From contig JBMHDF010000013.1 in NCBI GenBank assembly GCA_049889535.1, forward strand, positions 62,001 through 126,000: 64,000 bases of DNA. Reading direction: 5' to 3'. Below, piece after piece: positions 25,199 through 34,345 of this stretch. The stretch comes from JAYQKL01 sp049889535. GTDB taxonomy: Bacteria > Pseudomonadota > Alphaproteobacteria > RS24. The stretch's first letter is position 1. Each line of letters starts with the position of its first letter. The notes under the pieces are model-generated. The model was not told the origin of the DNA, ran no database searches, and worked only from the letters and a program-made list of their open reading frames with translations. The translations under genes and the position numbers were made by a program.

Positions 25199-26372
25199 AT
25201 TCACGCTCAAATGTCATGCCCGCATTGGCGACCAAGCGCGCTATTAGTTTATCACCCATGGCTGGGGCGGAGGTATAGACCCCACCTTTTAAATCGGGGC
25301 AATCCTCAATCAAACAAATTGCACTTTCTGCTAACATTTTTGACGTTGACCCATAGCCCGGATCCATATCCCCCGTGACAGCGGCTTTCAGAACTGTGCC
25401 ATCAGGCATTTCACCTAAAAACAAAACATCATAAGAACCCGCCTCGCGTTTCTCGCGTGAGGGTCCTTCACCCGGCTGTGGCACATTATCGCCCTGCAAC
25501 GGATTAGCACTGCTGATAAATTCCGCAACCGCTTTGCCTTCTTCACCTGCGCCCGCGACCATCATTTCATCATAAATAAAATCTTCGCCATAAGCATGCC
25601 CCATTAACGCGTTTGAGCGATGCACATTTTTGGTATTAATCGCAGCCATAATAAAAGGCGCCACCCACATGCCCAAAAGCTCATCTTCATATGGTTTATT
25701 ATCTTGCGGCTGGTCAGGTCCTTTAAACCCATTGGCCAAACAAAACGGGTCTATCATACGCATAAATAAATCAGGCTCTTTCTCCAAGCGTGCCATAGAA
25801 GCACCTAAAGAGGCGGCCGTGCCGCCTGAAAATTCACCATCCATCACCCGCACGCGGCACCGAACACGCGGCGCGGGACGACCAAACTCAGCTTGCGCTG
25901 CGTTTTGCAGAAACAGGACGCCTAAATCAAATGGAATTGAATCAAAGCCACAAGAATGAACAATTCGCGCACCAGTCTCGCGGGCTTTAGCATCAAATTG
26001 GTCAATCATGTCATACATCCATAATGGCTCACCACTCAAATCCACATAATCAACACCCGCATTGGCGCAAGCCTCAACCAGCTTTGTGCCATAAAGCTGG
26101 TAAGGCCCAACTGTGGTGATGATGCATTTAGCCTGTGCCACCATTGCCTCAACACTCGCCATATCCTGCGTATCAGCGACAACCAGCGCCACCTCATCTG
26201 GCACGCCAATTTCGGCACGCACCTGCGCGAGCTTTTCTTCACTTCTGCCCGCCATTGCCCATCGGATTGAGCCGTTCGCGCCATATTGTTTGTTCAAATA
26301 TTCAGCCACCAAGCGCCCTGTAAAACCGCTTGCGCCAAAAACAATAAGATCAAATTGTGAGTTTTCTGTCAT
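25197..26372 (-). CDS. Saccharopine dehydrogenase-like / trans-acting enoyl reductase family
   Basis: 391 residues from ATG 26372 (GGGGG site upstream). An N-terminal Rossmann domain begins LIVFGASGFTGRLVAEYL; TVGPYQLYGTKLVEACANAG, YVDLSGEPLWM and IVHSCGFDSIPFDLG are typical of the family that includes mycobacterial trans-acting enoyl reductases and eukaryotic SCCPDH. It is probably an NAD(P)H-dependent reductase acting on a lipid or acyl chain, not in lysine metabolism. No polyketide synthase is nearby. Confidence 0.82.
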   Translation of the reverse strand: MTENSQFDLIVFGASGFTGRLVAEYLNKQYGANGSIRWAMAGRSEEKLAQVRAEIGVPDEVALVVADTQDMASVEAMVAQAKCIITTVGPYQLYGTKLVEACANAGVDYVDLSGEPLWMYDMIDQFDAKARETGARIVHSCGFDSIPFDLGVLFLQNAAQAEFGRPAPRVRCRVRVMDGEFSGGTAASLGASMARLEKEPDLFMRMIDPFCLANGFKGPDQPQDNKPYEDELLGMWVAPFIMAAINTKNVHRSNALMGHAYGEDFIYDEMMVAGAGEEGKAVAEFISSANPLQGDNVPQPGEGPSREKREAGSYDVLFLGEMPDGTVLKAAVTGDMDPGYGSTSKMLAESAICLIEDCPDLKGGVYTSAPAMGDKLIARLVANAGMTFERE

Positions 26373-26479
26373 AATAAATTCCCCCTGCGGCATAAGCTAA
26401 TACCTCTATAAGTCAGATGCAAATGACAAATCAGTTTTTATTGGCTATTATGAAAAAAATAATAAGAAAAAGAAGTCCA

Positions 26480-27280
26480 ATGCGCTTATCACATACATCT
26501 GCTTTTGTGCTGCTCTTATTGGGGGCGGATATTTATAAAACACAGGCCGCTAAAACCTATCTGACAAAGCTTGATTTATCTGCGGGTCAGCCCCTCTATG
26601 ACCAAATGATGGCCTATTGGCCGCATTATGACCAGATTATCAAAAACCGAAAACATGCCGTTTTACAATTAATTGAGATTTTACTGCTAAGCGGCTCATT
26701 ACCCCATCAAATTTTAATCGCAGCCGCGGGTATGGATGCGATGGGTCTCGAAATCGCGGAAAGATATCCTGGCGCGCATATTTATGAAATTGATGAAGCT
26801 TTTATGGACGAAAAAAACAAACTCATATCCCATCCTAGAATGACAATGCTGGCAGCTGATATGACCGAATCCACAAAATGTCTTGAAACACTTCAGAAAG
26901 CAGGGTGGCAGAGTGAGCGTCCAAGCTTGGTCATTTATGAAGGGATTAGCTATTATTTACCGCCAGACGCTTTGGGCGGTTTTAACGCCACCATCGCGCC
27001 TGATTTTATAATTGTTGATTATCATAAACCTTTTAAACTGGTTGATACCCGCGCCAAAGAACTCGCTATATTTTGCTTTGAGTCGATTTTAGGCCAACAA
27101 GCTTGCGCCGACTTAAGTCGTTTTGATGCCAAAGACCTTGAGCGGCTTTTTGGTCTGCCCATTTTTGAGCGCATGAGCATGCAAGCAATGGAAAAAGCGC
27201 GTATGAGCCGCAATCATCATTTCTGCACAGAAGCAAATGGCTGGATTGAGGTCAGTCTATTTGGCAAGCCGGGCAAGTAG
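26480..27280 (+). CDS. LCM-like class I methyltransferase
   Basis: 266 residues from ATG 26480; in-frame starts at 26417 and 26450 cannot be excluded. RLSHTSAFVLLLLGADIY near the start, LIAAAGMDAMGLEIAERYPG and IYEGISYYLPPDAL are features of the leucine carboxyl methyltransferase-like family, where the last motif reads YEG-x-x-YYL. The SAM-binding glycine motif is weakened (AAAGMDAMG). Substrate unknown. Its 3' end overlaps the convergent GIY-YIG gene by 24 bases. Confidence 0.6.
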   Translation: MRLSHTSAFVLLLLGADIYKTQAAKTYLTKLDLSAGQPLYDQMMAYWPHYDQIIKNRKHAVLQLIEILLLSGSLPHQILIAAAGMDAMGLEIAERYPGAHIYEIDEAFMDEKNKLISHPRMTMLAADMTESTKCLETLQKAGWQSERPSLVIYEGISYYLPPDALGGFNATIAPDFIIVDYHKPFKLVDTRAKELAIFCFESILGQQACADLSRFDAKDLERLFGLPIFERMSMQAMEKARMSRNHHFCTEANGWIEVSLFGKPGK

Positions 27281-27547
27281 TTTTGACCGAAACTCAGGGT
27301 TTTGACGCAATTCTTTTTTCAACTTCGCTTCGCGAGACATCGCCGCACTGCGGGTTTTAAAACTTTCCGTGTAAAGCAACACCCATTGCCGCCCGCGTGT
27401 GGCTTTGGCGCCGATGCCCTGATTATGTTTTGCTAAACGTGCTTCCACATCATGCGTCCAGCCTGTATAGGTGCGCACCGAACCACCTTTAGCCCCATCG
27501 CTGCGGCTTCCTAAAACATAAACATAGCACGGCGTCACAAAGCTCAC
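27257..27547 (-). CDS. GIY-YIG family protein
   Basis: 96 residues, one GIY-YIG domain: YVYVLGSRSDG, then TYTGWTHDVEARLAKHNQG, with Arg in the helix and Glu in LLYTESFKTRSAAMSREAKLK, like the UPF0213/YhbQ-type small proteins related to SLX1. The start is GTG 27547 with a strong AGGAGG six bases upstream. Cellular role unknown; DNA repair is a guess from the fold. Confidence 0.85.
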   Translation of the reverse strand: MSFVTPCYVYVLGSRSDGAKGGSVRTYTGWTHDVEARLAKHNQGIGAKATRGRQWVLLYTESFKTRSAAMSREAKLKKELRQNPEFRSKLLARLAK

Positions 27548-27669
27548 ATAACCTCCTAAAACTGTTTATTATTGGACAAAAAACAGTATCATGAGTTGCA
27601 TATTTTTTAACAGTGCGTAAATTGAGCCAAATGCTTTAATGCTGGTTTACTAAAATTGAAGGATCTTGA

Positions 27670-28653
27670 ATGACCACCGAAAAACAATATATTCGCCATG
27701 ATTGGAGCAAGGACGAAATCCTCGCGCTTTTTGACATGCCCTTTAACGACCTATTGTTTGAAGCGCAGACCATTCACCGGCATTTCTTCAATCCAAATCA
27801 AGTGCAAATGTGCCAATTGCTTTCTATTAAAACGGGGGGCTGCCCTGAAGATTGCGGCTATTGCAGTCAGTCCGCACATGCGCCGACAGGCCTCAAAGCC
27901 TCGAAACTAATGGAAGTTGAAAAAGTTCTTGCCGAAGCGAAGCGCGCAAAAGAAGCCGGCGCGACACGCTATTGCATGGGCGCGGCATGGCGCAGCCCAA
28001 AAGACCGCGATATGGAAGCGCTGAAGCTGATGATTAAAGGTGTACGCGATTTGGGTATGGAGAGTTGCGCGACTTTGGGCATGCTCACCCCCGAACAAGC
28101 CAAAGAGCTCGCAGATGCAGGGCTGGATTATTACAATCATAATATTGATACCTCTGAAGAATTTTATGAAGAAGTCATCACAACGCGCAGTTTCCAAGAC
28201 CGACTTGATACATTAGAACATGTGCGTAATAGCGGCATGAAAGTCTGCAGTGGCGGAATTATCGGCATGGGCGAGAAAATTTTTGACCGTGCAGAAATGA
28301 TCCGCACGCTGGCTAATCTGCCAGAACATCCTGACAGCGTGCCAATTAACCAGCTCATCGCCGTGCCTGGCACAGCTCTTGAAAATGCTGAACTGCCACA
28401 CCCGATTGATTTTGTGAAATGCATTGCTGTTGCGCGTATCACCATGCCGCGCTCATCAGTTCGCTTGTCGGCGGGGCGTGAAGAAATGAGCGACGAAATG
28501 CAGGCTCTTTGTTTCTTTGCGGGCGCAAATTCTATTTTTGTCGGAGATGAGCTGCTGACCAAAAGCAATCCTGCCCGCGATAAAGATGGTCAACTCATGG
28601 CGCGGTTAGGGCTTGAGGGCCTGCCAGCTTTTGAAGAGCCAGCCAATCATTAA
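27670..28653 (+). CDS. bioB: Biotin synthase
   Basis: Radical SAM enzyme inserting sulfur into dethiobiotin. 327 residues; cluster cysteines C58, C62 and C65 in CPEDCGYC, then AHAPTGLKASKL, CMGAAWRSPKD, YYNHNIDTSEEFY and SAGREEMSDEMQ, all BioB landmarks including the second-cluster ligands. The start has GAAGGA about 8 bases upstream. It is a lone biotin gene here; I saw no BioR box (TTATCTATAA type) in the upstream 122 bases. Confidence 0.95.
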   Translation: MTTEKQYIRHDWSKDEILALFDMPFNDLLFEAQTIHRHFFNPNQVQMCQLLSIKTGGCPEDCGYCSQSAHAPTGLKASKLMEVEKVLAEAKRAKEAGATRYCMGAAWRSPKDRDMEALKLMIKGVRDLGMESCATLGMLTPEQAKELADAGLDYYNHNIDTSEEFYEEVITTRSFQDRLDTLEHVRNSGMKVCSGGIIGMGEKIFDRAEMIRTLANLPEHPDSVPINQLIAVPGTALENAELPHPIDFVKCIAVARITMPRSSVRLSAGREEMSDEMQALCFFAGANSIFVGDELLTKSNPARDKDGQLMARLGLEGLPAFEEPANH

Positions 28654-28655
28654 AA

Positions 28656-29186
28656 CTAGCGCGGGGCGCGTTTAGCAAGAATACGCTGTAATGTGCGGCG
28701 ATGCATATTAAGACGTCGCGCGGTTTCTGAAACATTGCGGTCACATAATTCATAGACACGCTGAATATGCTCCCAGCGCTCGCGGTCTGCCGACATAGGG
28801 TTTTCTGGCGGGGGCGCCTTGCTGTCTGGATCTGCTTTCAAGGCAGCATCAATTTCGTCAGCATCGGCAGGCTTGGCAAGATAATCAATCGCGCCTTTTT
28901 TCACAGCCTCAACCGCAGATGCAATATTGCCATAACCTGTCAACATTATGACACGACCCTCAGGATTAATTTTCTGCACAGCTTCAATCACAGCCATGCC
29001 ATTTCCATCTTGCAGGCGCATGTCAATCACCGCGTAATCTGGCTTAATGGCTTGCGCCAGCTCAATGCCAGCTTTAACACTATCCGCGCAATGCACAGTA
29101 TAGCCACGCCGTGCCATGGCACGCTCTAAGCGATTTAGCCAGGCTTGGTCATCATCAACCAGCAATAATGTTTTTTCTTCTGTCAT
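28656..29186 (-). CDS. regA: Redox response regulator RegA/ActR/PrrA type
   Basis: 176 residues. The receiver domain has DDD at 11-13, phospho-acceptor D55 in VIDMRL and Lys in AIDYLAKPA. A proline-containing linker follows and the last 40 residues form a Fis-type helix-turn-helix, NVSETARRLNMHRRTLQRIL, almost identical in pattern to RegA/ActR. Encoded 20 bases downstream of the matching sensor kinase. It is predicted to switch respiratory, carbon or other redox genes. Confidence 0.92.
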   Translation of the reverse strand: MTEEKTLLLVDDDQAWLNRLERAMARRGYTVHCADSVKAGIELAQAIKPDYAVIDMRLQDGNGMAVIEAVQKINPEGRVIMLTGYGNIASAVEAVKKGAIDYLAKPADADEIDAALKADPDSKAPPPENPMSADRERWEHIQRVYELCDRNVSETARRLNMHRRTLQRILAKRAPR

Positions 29187-29206
29187 CTCAATCCTTTGAT
29201 TATATT

Positions 29207-30556
29207 TTATAAATTAGGGGCTTCAGATGAAATTTCAAGTAGGTCGCGCGGCCAAACCAGTTTAATAGACGCGCCTGATTGCGGCGCAATAAGATTACTA
29301 ACCTCTAGGCTTGCGCCCGTGCGCTCTAACATGGTTTTAGCAATGAAAAAGCCCAGCCCCATGCCCGATTGCGCGGTCACACTCCCCCGACTTGCCCGTG
29401 TTGTCAGCCAAGGTTCCCCTAGCCTCGACAATAATTCAGGCGCGAAACCTGGTCCATCATCCGTAATTTGGATTGTGAGTGTGTGATGATCTTGTGTCAC
29501 TCTTATCACCACTTTTTGGCGGGCAAAATCGCCTGCATTTTCAATCAAATTTCCCAACCCATAAATAATTTCAGCTTGGCGATGAACCATTGGCTCTTCA
29601 TCAATAAAACTAAATTCTTTTTCAATCTCAATCATGGGTTGACCAGCCTCTTCAATGGTTTGGTCAATCAAAGCGGTGATTTTCATTTGAGCAAAAATCT
29701 GGTCGCTTTGGTCACTATCAGCTGTTAACGAGGTCAGGATTTCTCGACAGCGCAGCGCTTCATTTTGTAAAGTTTTCAAATCTTCCGCCCATTCGCCATC
29801 CGCCATTGGGCTGGTTTGTAACTCTTTTGCAATCAGGCCAATCGTGCCAAGCGGTGTACCCAGCTGATGCGCGGCAGCGGCAGCAAATCCATCCAGTGCT
29901 GACAGACGGTGTTCACGCGCCAATACTTGTTGCAACGCATCACTGGCCGCACGCATACGCCGACCCTCATGGCTGACCCGCCAGACATAAGTAGAAATAA
30001 ACGCTAACCCCAACAAAAGCGACATCCATATGCCAAAAATATAAAGCGGCGGTTGGGCTGGCAGACTGTCATCACCCCATGGCAACGGATAATGATAAAC
30101 CGCCAAAAAAGTGCTGGAAGCTGCAGCCATGCCTACCAAAATCCAAGTTGTACCAGCAGTTAAGGTGGAAGCTGACACAGTTACTGGCGCCAGAATAAGC
30201 AATGCAAAAGGATTGCTCAAACCACCAGTGAGATAAAGTAAGAAAACCAATTGTATCAAATCATAAGCAAGCGCCAGCGCGGTTGCGCGTACACTCAACC
30301 GATGCGTGTTTGGAAAGCGAAGGCTTAACCAAATATTCAACACAATTGAGATGGAGATAACCGCAAGTGACTCAATGACTGGAAACTGAAATTTTAAAAA
30401 CCCCGCTACCATTAAAACAGCGGCTAATTGCCCTGAAATCGCCAGCCATCTGAGCAAAATTTGAACGCGTAACAAAACCCCGCTATCCCGCGTCAATAAA
30501 GCAGGTTGATTTTCACCAGCTAAATAATGGCTCGGATTTTTACCCGTTTCCGACAT
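29207..30556 (-). CDS. regB: Redox sensor histidine kinase RegB/PrrB type
   Basis: 449 residues with about six membrane helices in the first 190. The quinone-binding motif GGLSNPF is at 111-117. H-box phospho-His is H230 in AAAAHQLGTPLGTIG. Redox-active Cys270 lies in ALRCREIL, the position of the RegB switch cysteine. The kinase N, G and F boxes are visible (LGNLIENAGDFA, DDGPGFAP, GMGLGFFIAK). All known RegB redox inputs are therefore present. Partner is the adjacent RegA; the SCO1 gene is close by and divergent. Confidence 0.92.
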   Translation of the reverse strand: MSETGKNPSHYLAGENQPALLTRDSGVLLRVQILLRWLAISGQLAAVLMVAGFLKFQFPVIESLAVISISIVLNIWLSLRFPNTHRLSVRATALALAYDLIQLVFLLYLTGGLSNPFALLILAPVTVSASTLTAGTTWILVGMAAASSTFLAVYHYPLPWGDDSLPAQPPLYIFGIWMSLLLGLAFISTYVWRVSHEGRRMRAASDALQQVLAREHRLSALDGFAAAAAHQLGTPLGTIGLIAKELQTSPMADGEWAEDLKTLQNEALRCREILTSLTADSDQSDQIFAQMKITALIDQTIEEAGQPMIEIEKEFSFIDEEPMVHRQAEIIYGLGNLIENAGDFARQKVVIRVTQDHHTLTIQITDDGPGFAPELLSRLGEPWLTTRASRGSVTAQSGMGLGFFIAKTMLERTGASLEVSNLIAPQSGASIKLVWPRDLLEISSEAPNL

Positions 30557-30559
30557 ATT

Positions 30560-31135
30560 TTATTGGGCTTCCTCAAGCACCTGCAATAATTCTGGATTGC
30601 GGCGTTGGCGCGCCCAATCCAGTGCCGTACGACCCGTTAGGTCTGTATCCTCCAGATAAGCGCCTTTTTCAATCAGCAGCTTGACCGCTCCAACATGACC
30701 CTCGCGCGCTGCGATAATAATGGGCACCTCCTTACGCATACCCGTTTTATCTATATCCGCACCAGCATCTAGCAGAAGCTTCATAATCTCGACATCACCC
30801 CGTGCCGCCGCCACAGTCAACGCAGTGCGCTCCTGAGCGCCGCGGTCATCTATGCGGGCTTTGCGATAAATCAGATACCGCACCACATCAACATAACCAT
30901 TTTCAGCTGCAATAATAATCGGTGGGTTGCCATCGCGGCCGCGGGCATTTGGGTTATCGCCTTCAATATACCCCCGCTCCATCACCCCAAGACTGCCCGT
31001 ACGCGCGCCTTTTATCATATCGGTCTCAGCCATCAGGCCCTGAGCAGCAGCGGGGCTGATAATAAAACTCATAACCAACACCCAAAAAAAGCCAAATAAG
31101 CTGTTAAAGGTGGTTTCTTTTTTCATTTGTTGCAT
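30560..31135 (-). CDS. Secreted ankyrin-repeat protein
   Basis: 191 residues from ATG 31135, chosen because TAGGAG lies seven bases upstream; the frame stays open to 31201. A signal peptide (SLFGFFWVLVMSFIISPAAAQ) is followed by about four ankyrin repeats, with blocks such as PIIIAAENGYVDVVRYLI and GRTALDWARQRRN. Probably a periplasmic protein-binding scaffold. It is 3 bases upstream of the regB start, so both are likely co-transcribed. Partner unknown. Confidence 0.8.
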   Translation of the reverse strand: MQQMKKETTFNSLFGFFWVLVMSFIISPAAAQGLMAETDMIKGARTGSLGVMERGYIEGDNPNARGRDGNPPIIIAAENGYVDVVRYLIYRKARIDDRGAQERTALTVAAARGDVEIMKLLLDAGADIDKTGMRKEVPIIIAAREGHVGAVKLLIEKGAYLEDTDLTGRTALDWARQRRNPELLQVLEEAQ

Positions 31136-31265
31136 TTTATGGCTCCTACAGACGGCACTTGTTGCGCTTTGTCTGCCATCATTATTTTGACTTTTAATCA
31201 TCTGGTCATTAGACCCTATCCCATGATATAAACTGCGTCATGATAAAACAAGAAAGCAATGAGTA

Positions 31266-31892
31266 GTGTCATCCTTTATGCCCGCATTTCGTAATATTTT
31301 AATCGCCATCGCCCTTGCAGCAACCCTAATCGTACTGGGTGTGTCAGTAAGCGCCCTGTGGCAGAAAAATATTGGTCATTCAGCTCAAAAAACGACACAA
31401 AAACCGCCAATTGAAAATCTTGATTTTAAGCTGGTTGATGAAAACAATCAGGCCGTTGCGCTAACAGATTATGGCAAGCGTTTTAAACTGGTTTATTTCG
31501 GTTTCACTTATTGCCCAGATGTTTGTCCTACTCAGCTTTCTGTCATCGCCAATGCACTGGATGAGGCAAAAATCTCTCCACAAAAATTACAGCCACTTTT
31601 TATCAGTCTAGATGCTGAGCGCGACAGCCCCGCCCTGATGAAAGAATATACAGCGCATTTTCATCCCAACATAATCGGCCTGACCGGTAGCGCAGAGCAA
31701 ATCAAGGCCGCGGCAAAGCGCTTCAAGGTTTATTACAATAAAGTCGAGGACGAAAGCTCAAGCGCAGGCTATACAATTGACCATTCATCAATTGTCTTTT
31801 TACTCAACGAAGATAATGAATTTCTTCGCGCCTTCACCTTTCGCGATAGCGCAGAAACCATCGCACAGGCACTCACTGATATTATACGCTAA
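31266..31892 (+). CDS. SCO1/SenC/PrrC family copper-binding protein
   Basis: 208 residues from GTG 31266 (ATG 31278 is an alternative). One N-terminal membrane anchor (IAIALAATLIVLGVSVSAL) and a thioredoxin-like domain with the copper motif C83-x3-C87 in FTYCPDVCPTQ and the distal His in DHSSIV near 173. Delivers copper to the CuA centre of cytochrome oxidase or acts as a redox sensor; in Rhodobacter its homolog sits in the reg/prr cluster, as here. Overlaps the gyrB stop by four bases. Confidence 0.9.
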   Translation: MSSFMPAFRNILIAIALAATLIVLGVSVSALWQKNIGHSAQKTTQKPPIENLDFKLVDENNQAVALTDYGKRFKLVYFGFTYCPDVCPTQLSVIANALDEAKISPQKLQPLFISLDAERDSPALMKEYTAHFHPNIIGLTGSAEQIKAAAKRFKVYYNKVEDESSSAGYTIDHSSIVFLLNEDNEFLRAFTFRDSAETIAQALTDIIR

Positions 31893-34345
31893 ATATCCAA
31901 ATTATTGACCGATAGCGCATTTTCCTGAATGAACTGACGGCGTGGCTCCACCACATCACCCATCAATTGTTCAAACAGACCATTGCTTTCTGCCACATCT
32001 TGAATTTGCACCCGCAATAAAGACCGCGCATTGCTGTCAAGCGTCGTCTGCCATAATTGGTCGGGGTTCATTTCCCCCAAGCCCTTATAACGTTGCAAGC
32101 TAAAACCATGTCGCCCAATATCCAGCACAGATGACAATAAAGCGGTTGGCGAGTGAATAATGATTTCCTTATCTTTATTCTGCAAACGGGCAGGGCCCAG
32201 ATAAACCTGCTGCAAGGCCTCTGTCATATTATCCAGCGCGCGCGCATCTGCAGAAGCAATGAGCGGTGCATCAATTTCAATATGCTCGCGCACCCCGCGC
32301 AATTCACGCCAAAGCTTCAGCCCGCCATCACCTGAGGGCTCACCATGCCAACCCTGCTCAATATCATCAAACAGGCTGTCCAAACGTTTCGCAATATAAG
32401 GTGCGGTCTGCGCAGCCAAATCTGGCTTTGACATAATATCCGGCGTTAATGCGCCCGCAATCGCGGTTTGCTCAATCACAAAATGCGGATAGCGCGGCGG
32501 CAGGGAATTCAACAAGGTTCTAATTTTGCGCGCCTGATTGACCAAATCAATCAAATCCTGCCCGCTTCTTTGTTCGCCATTATGGAGCGTCAAGACTGTC
32601 TCTTTCGCGCCCGCATCAATCAAATATTCCTCCAGCGCGCCCTCATCTTTCAAATAGGTCTCAGAGCTTTGCCGCTTCACCTTATAAAGCGGCGGCTGGG
32701 CAATATAGAGATGGCCATTTTCGATAATTTGCGGCATTTGGCGATAGAAGAAAGTCAATAAAAGCGTACGAATATGCGCCCCGTCCACATCAGCATCGGT
32801 CATGATGATAATTTTGTGATAACGCAATTTCTCAATATTAAAATCATCAGTGCCAATGCCTGTACCCAGCGCAGTAATCAAAGTGCCGATTTCAGCAGAT
32901 GACAACATCTTATCAAACCGCGCCCGCTCGACATTCAAAATCTTACCGCGCAAGGGCAGCACTGCCTGATTTTTGCGGTTGCGCCCCTGTTTGGCAGACC
33001 CGCCCGCAGAGTCACCCTCCACAATGAATAATTCAGCTTGGGTGGCATCACGTTCCTGACAGTCTGCCAATTTGCCTGGCAGGCTAGAAACATCAAGCGC
33101 TCCTTTGCGCCGCGTCAATTCACGCGCCTTACGCGCCGCTTCACGCGCCATTGCCGCTTCGGCCACTTTAGCCACAATATTTTTGGCCTCTGCCGGATGT
33201 TCTTCAAACCATGTATTGAGCAAATCATTGACAACGCTCTCCACAACTGGTCGCACTTCTGAGGAAACAAGCTTATCTTTTGTTTGGCTTGAAAATTTTG
33301 GGTCCGGCACTTTAACCGATAAAACCGCTGTAAGGCCTTCACGACAATCATCACCGCTGAGGGTCACTTTTTCTTTTTTAGCAATCCCGCTCGCATTGGC
33401 ATAACCATTGACTGTTCGCGTTAAGGCCGCGCGGAAGCCCGCCAAATGCGTGCCGCCATCGCGCTGGGGAATATTATTTGTGAAACATAAAACAGTCTCA
33501 TGATAGCTATCATTCCACCAAAGCGCGACTTCCACACCAATATCATCTTTTTGGGAACTGACAAAAATTGGGTTTTCAAGCAAATTGGTTTTGCTGCGAT
33601 CCAGATAATTAACAAAGGCTTCTAGGCCGCCCTCATAAACCATCTCTTTTTCAATAATTTCTGCGCCACGATGATCACTTAAATGAATGCGCACCCCACT
33701 ATTCAAAAAGGCAAGCTCGCGCAGACGATGCTCGAGCGTTTTATAGCTAAATTCCGTCATCGTGAAAGTTTTGTCTGATGGATGAAATGTAATTTGCGTA
33801 CCCGTTTGGTCAGACGCCCCTTTTTCGGCCAAATCCGCGACCGCCTCGCCATGTTCAAAGCGCATATGATGCTCTTTGCCATCGCGATAAATGGTCAATT
33901 CAAGCCAATCAGATAGGGCATTCACAACCGAAACGCCCACGCCATGCAAGCCGCCTGAAACCTTATAACTATTAGAGTCGAATTTACCACCGGCATGCAA
34001 TTGGGTCATAATCACTTGCGCCGCCGACACCCCTTCTTCTGGGTGCATTTCAGTCGGGATACCCCGCCCATTATCACCAACGGTTACAGAACCATCAGCA
34101 TTCAGGCGCACTGTCACTGTGTCGCAATGACCCGCCAAGGCTTCGTCAATCGCATTGTCGACCACCTCATAAACCATATGATGCAGACCCGTGCCATCAT
34201 CCGTGTCACCAATATACATGCCAGGGCGTTTGCGCACAGCTTCCAGCCCCTTTAAAACCTTAATTGAGGAGGCGCCATAATCTTCATTTTCAGTTACATT
34301 CTCATTGGCATTTTCGTCTGGTTGATTGTCGTTTTCTTCACTCAT
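31889..34345 (-). CDS. gyrB: DNA gyrase subunit B
   Basis: 818 residues from ATG 34345, whose ATGA overlaps the recF stop; a start at 34462 would run into recF. GHKL ATPase domain with KRPGMYIGDT, ALAGHCD and GRGIPTEMHPEEG; then the transducer and TOPRIM domain with EGDSAGGSAKQGR and TDADVDGAHIRTLL. The C-terminal GLGEMNPDQLWQTT is the gyrase ending. It introduces negative supercoils with GyrA. Last gene of the dnaA-dnaN-recF-gyrB row. Confidence 0.97.
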   Translation of the reverse strand: MSEENDNQPDENANENVTENEDYGASSIKVLKGLEAVRKRPGMYIGDTDDGTGLHHMVYEVVDNAIDEALAGHCDTVTVRLNADGSVTVGDNGRGIPTEMHPEEGVSAAQVIMTQLHAGGKFDSNSYKVSGGLHGVGVSVVNALSDWLELTIYRDGKEHHMRFEHGEAVADLAEKGASDQTGTQITFHPSDKTFTMTEFSYKTLEHRLRELAFLNSGVRIHLSDHRGAEIIEKEMVYEGGLEAFVNYLDRSKTNLLENPIFVSSQKDDIGVEVALWWNDSYHETVLCFTNNIPQRDGGTHLAGFRAALTRTVNGYANASGIAKKEKVTLSGDDCREGLTAVLSVKVPDPKFSSQTKDKLVSSEVRPVVESVVNDLLNTWFEEHPAEAKNIVAKVAEAAMAREAARKARELTRRKGALDVSSLPGKLADCQERDATQAELFIVEGDSAGGSAKQGRNRKNQAVLPLRGKILNVERARFDKMLSSAEIGTLITALGTGIGTDDFNIEKLRYHKIIIMTDADVDGAHIRTLLLTFFYRQMPQIIENGHLYIAQPPLYKVKRQSSETYLKDEGALEEYLIDAGAKETVLTLHNGEQRSGQDLIDLVNQARKIRTLLNSLPPRYPHFVIEQTAIAGALTPDIMSKPDLAAQTAPYIAKRLDSLFDDIEQGWHGEPSGDGGLKLWRELRGVREHIEIDAPLIASADARALDNMTEALQQVYLGPARLQNKDKEIIIHSPTALLSSVLDIGRHGFSLQRYKGLGEMNPDQLWQTTLDSNARSLLRVQIQDVAESNGLFEQLMGDVVEPRRQFIQENALSVNNLDI

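Noticed and set aside
27548..27669. BioR operator upstream of bioB
   Set aside because: No TTATCTATAA-like palindrome; only a weak ACTGTTT/AAACAGT inverted repeat close to the divergent GIY-YIG gene.
33072..33404. 110-residue plus-strand frame inside gyrB
   Set aside because: It is antisense to a strongly conserved part of gyrB, has a composition typical of shadow frames, and has no ribosome site.
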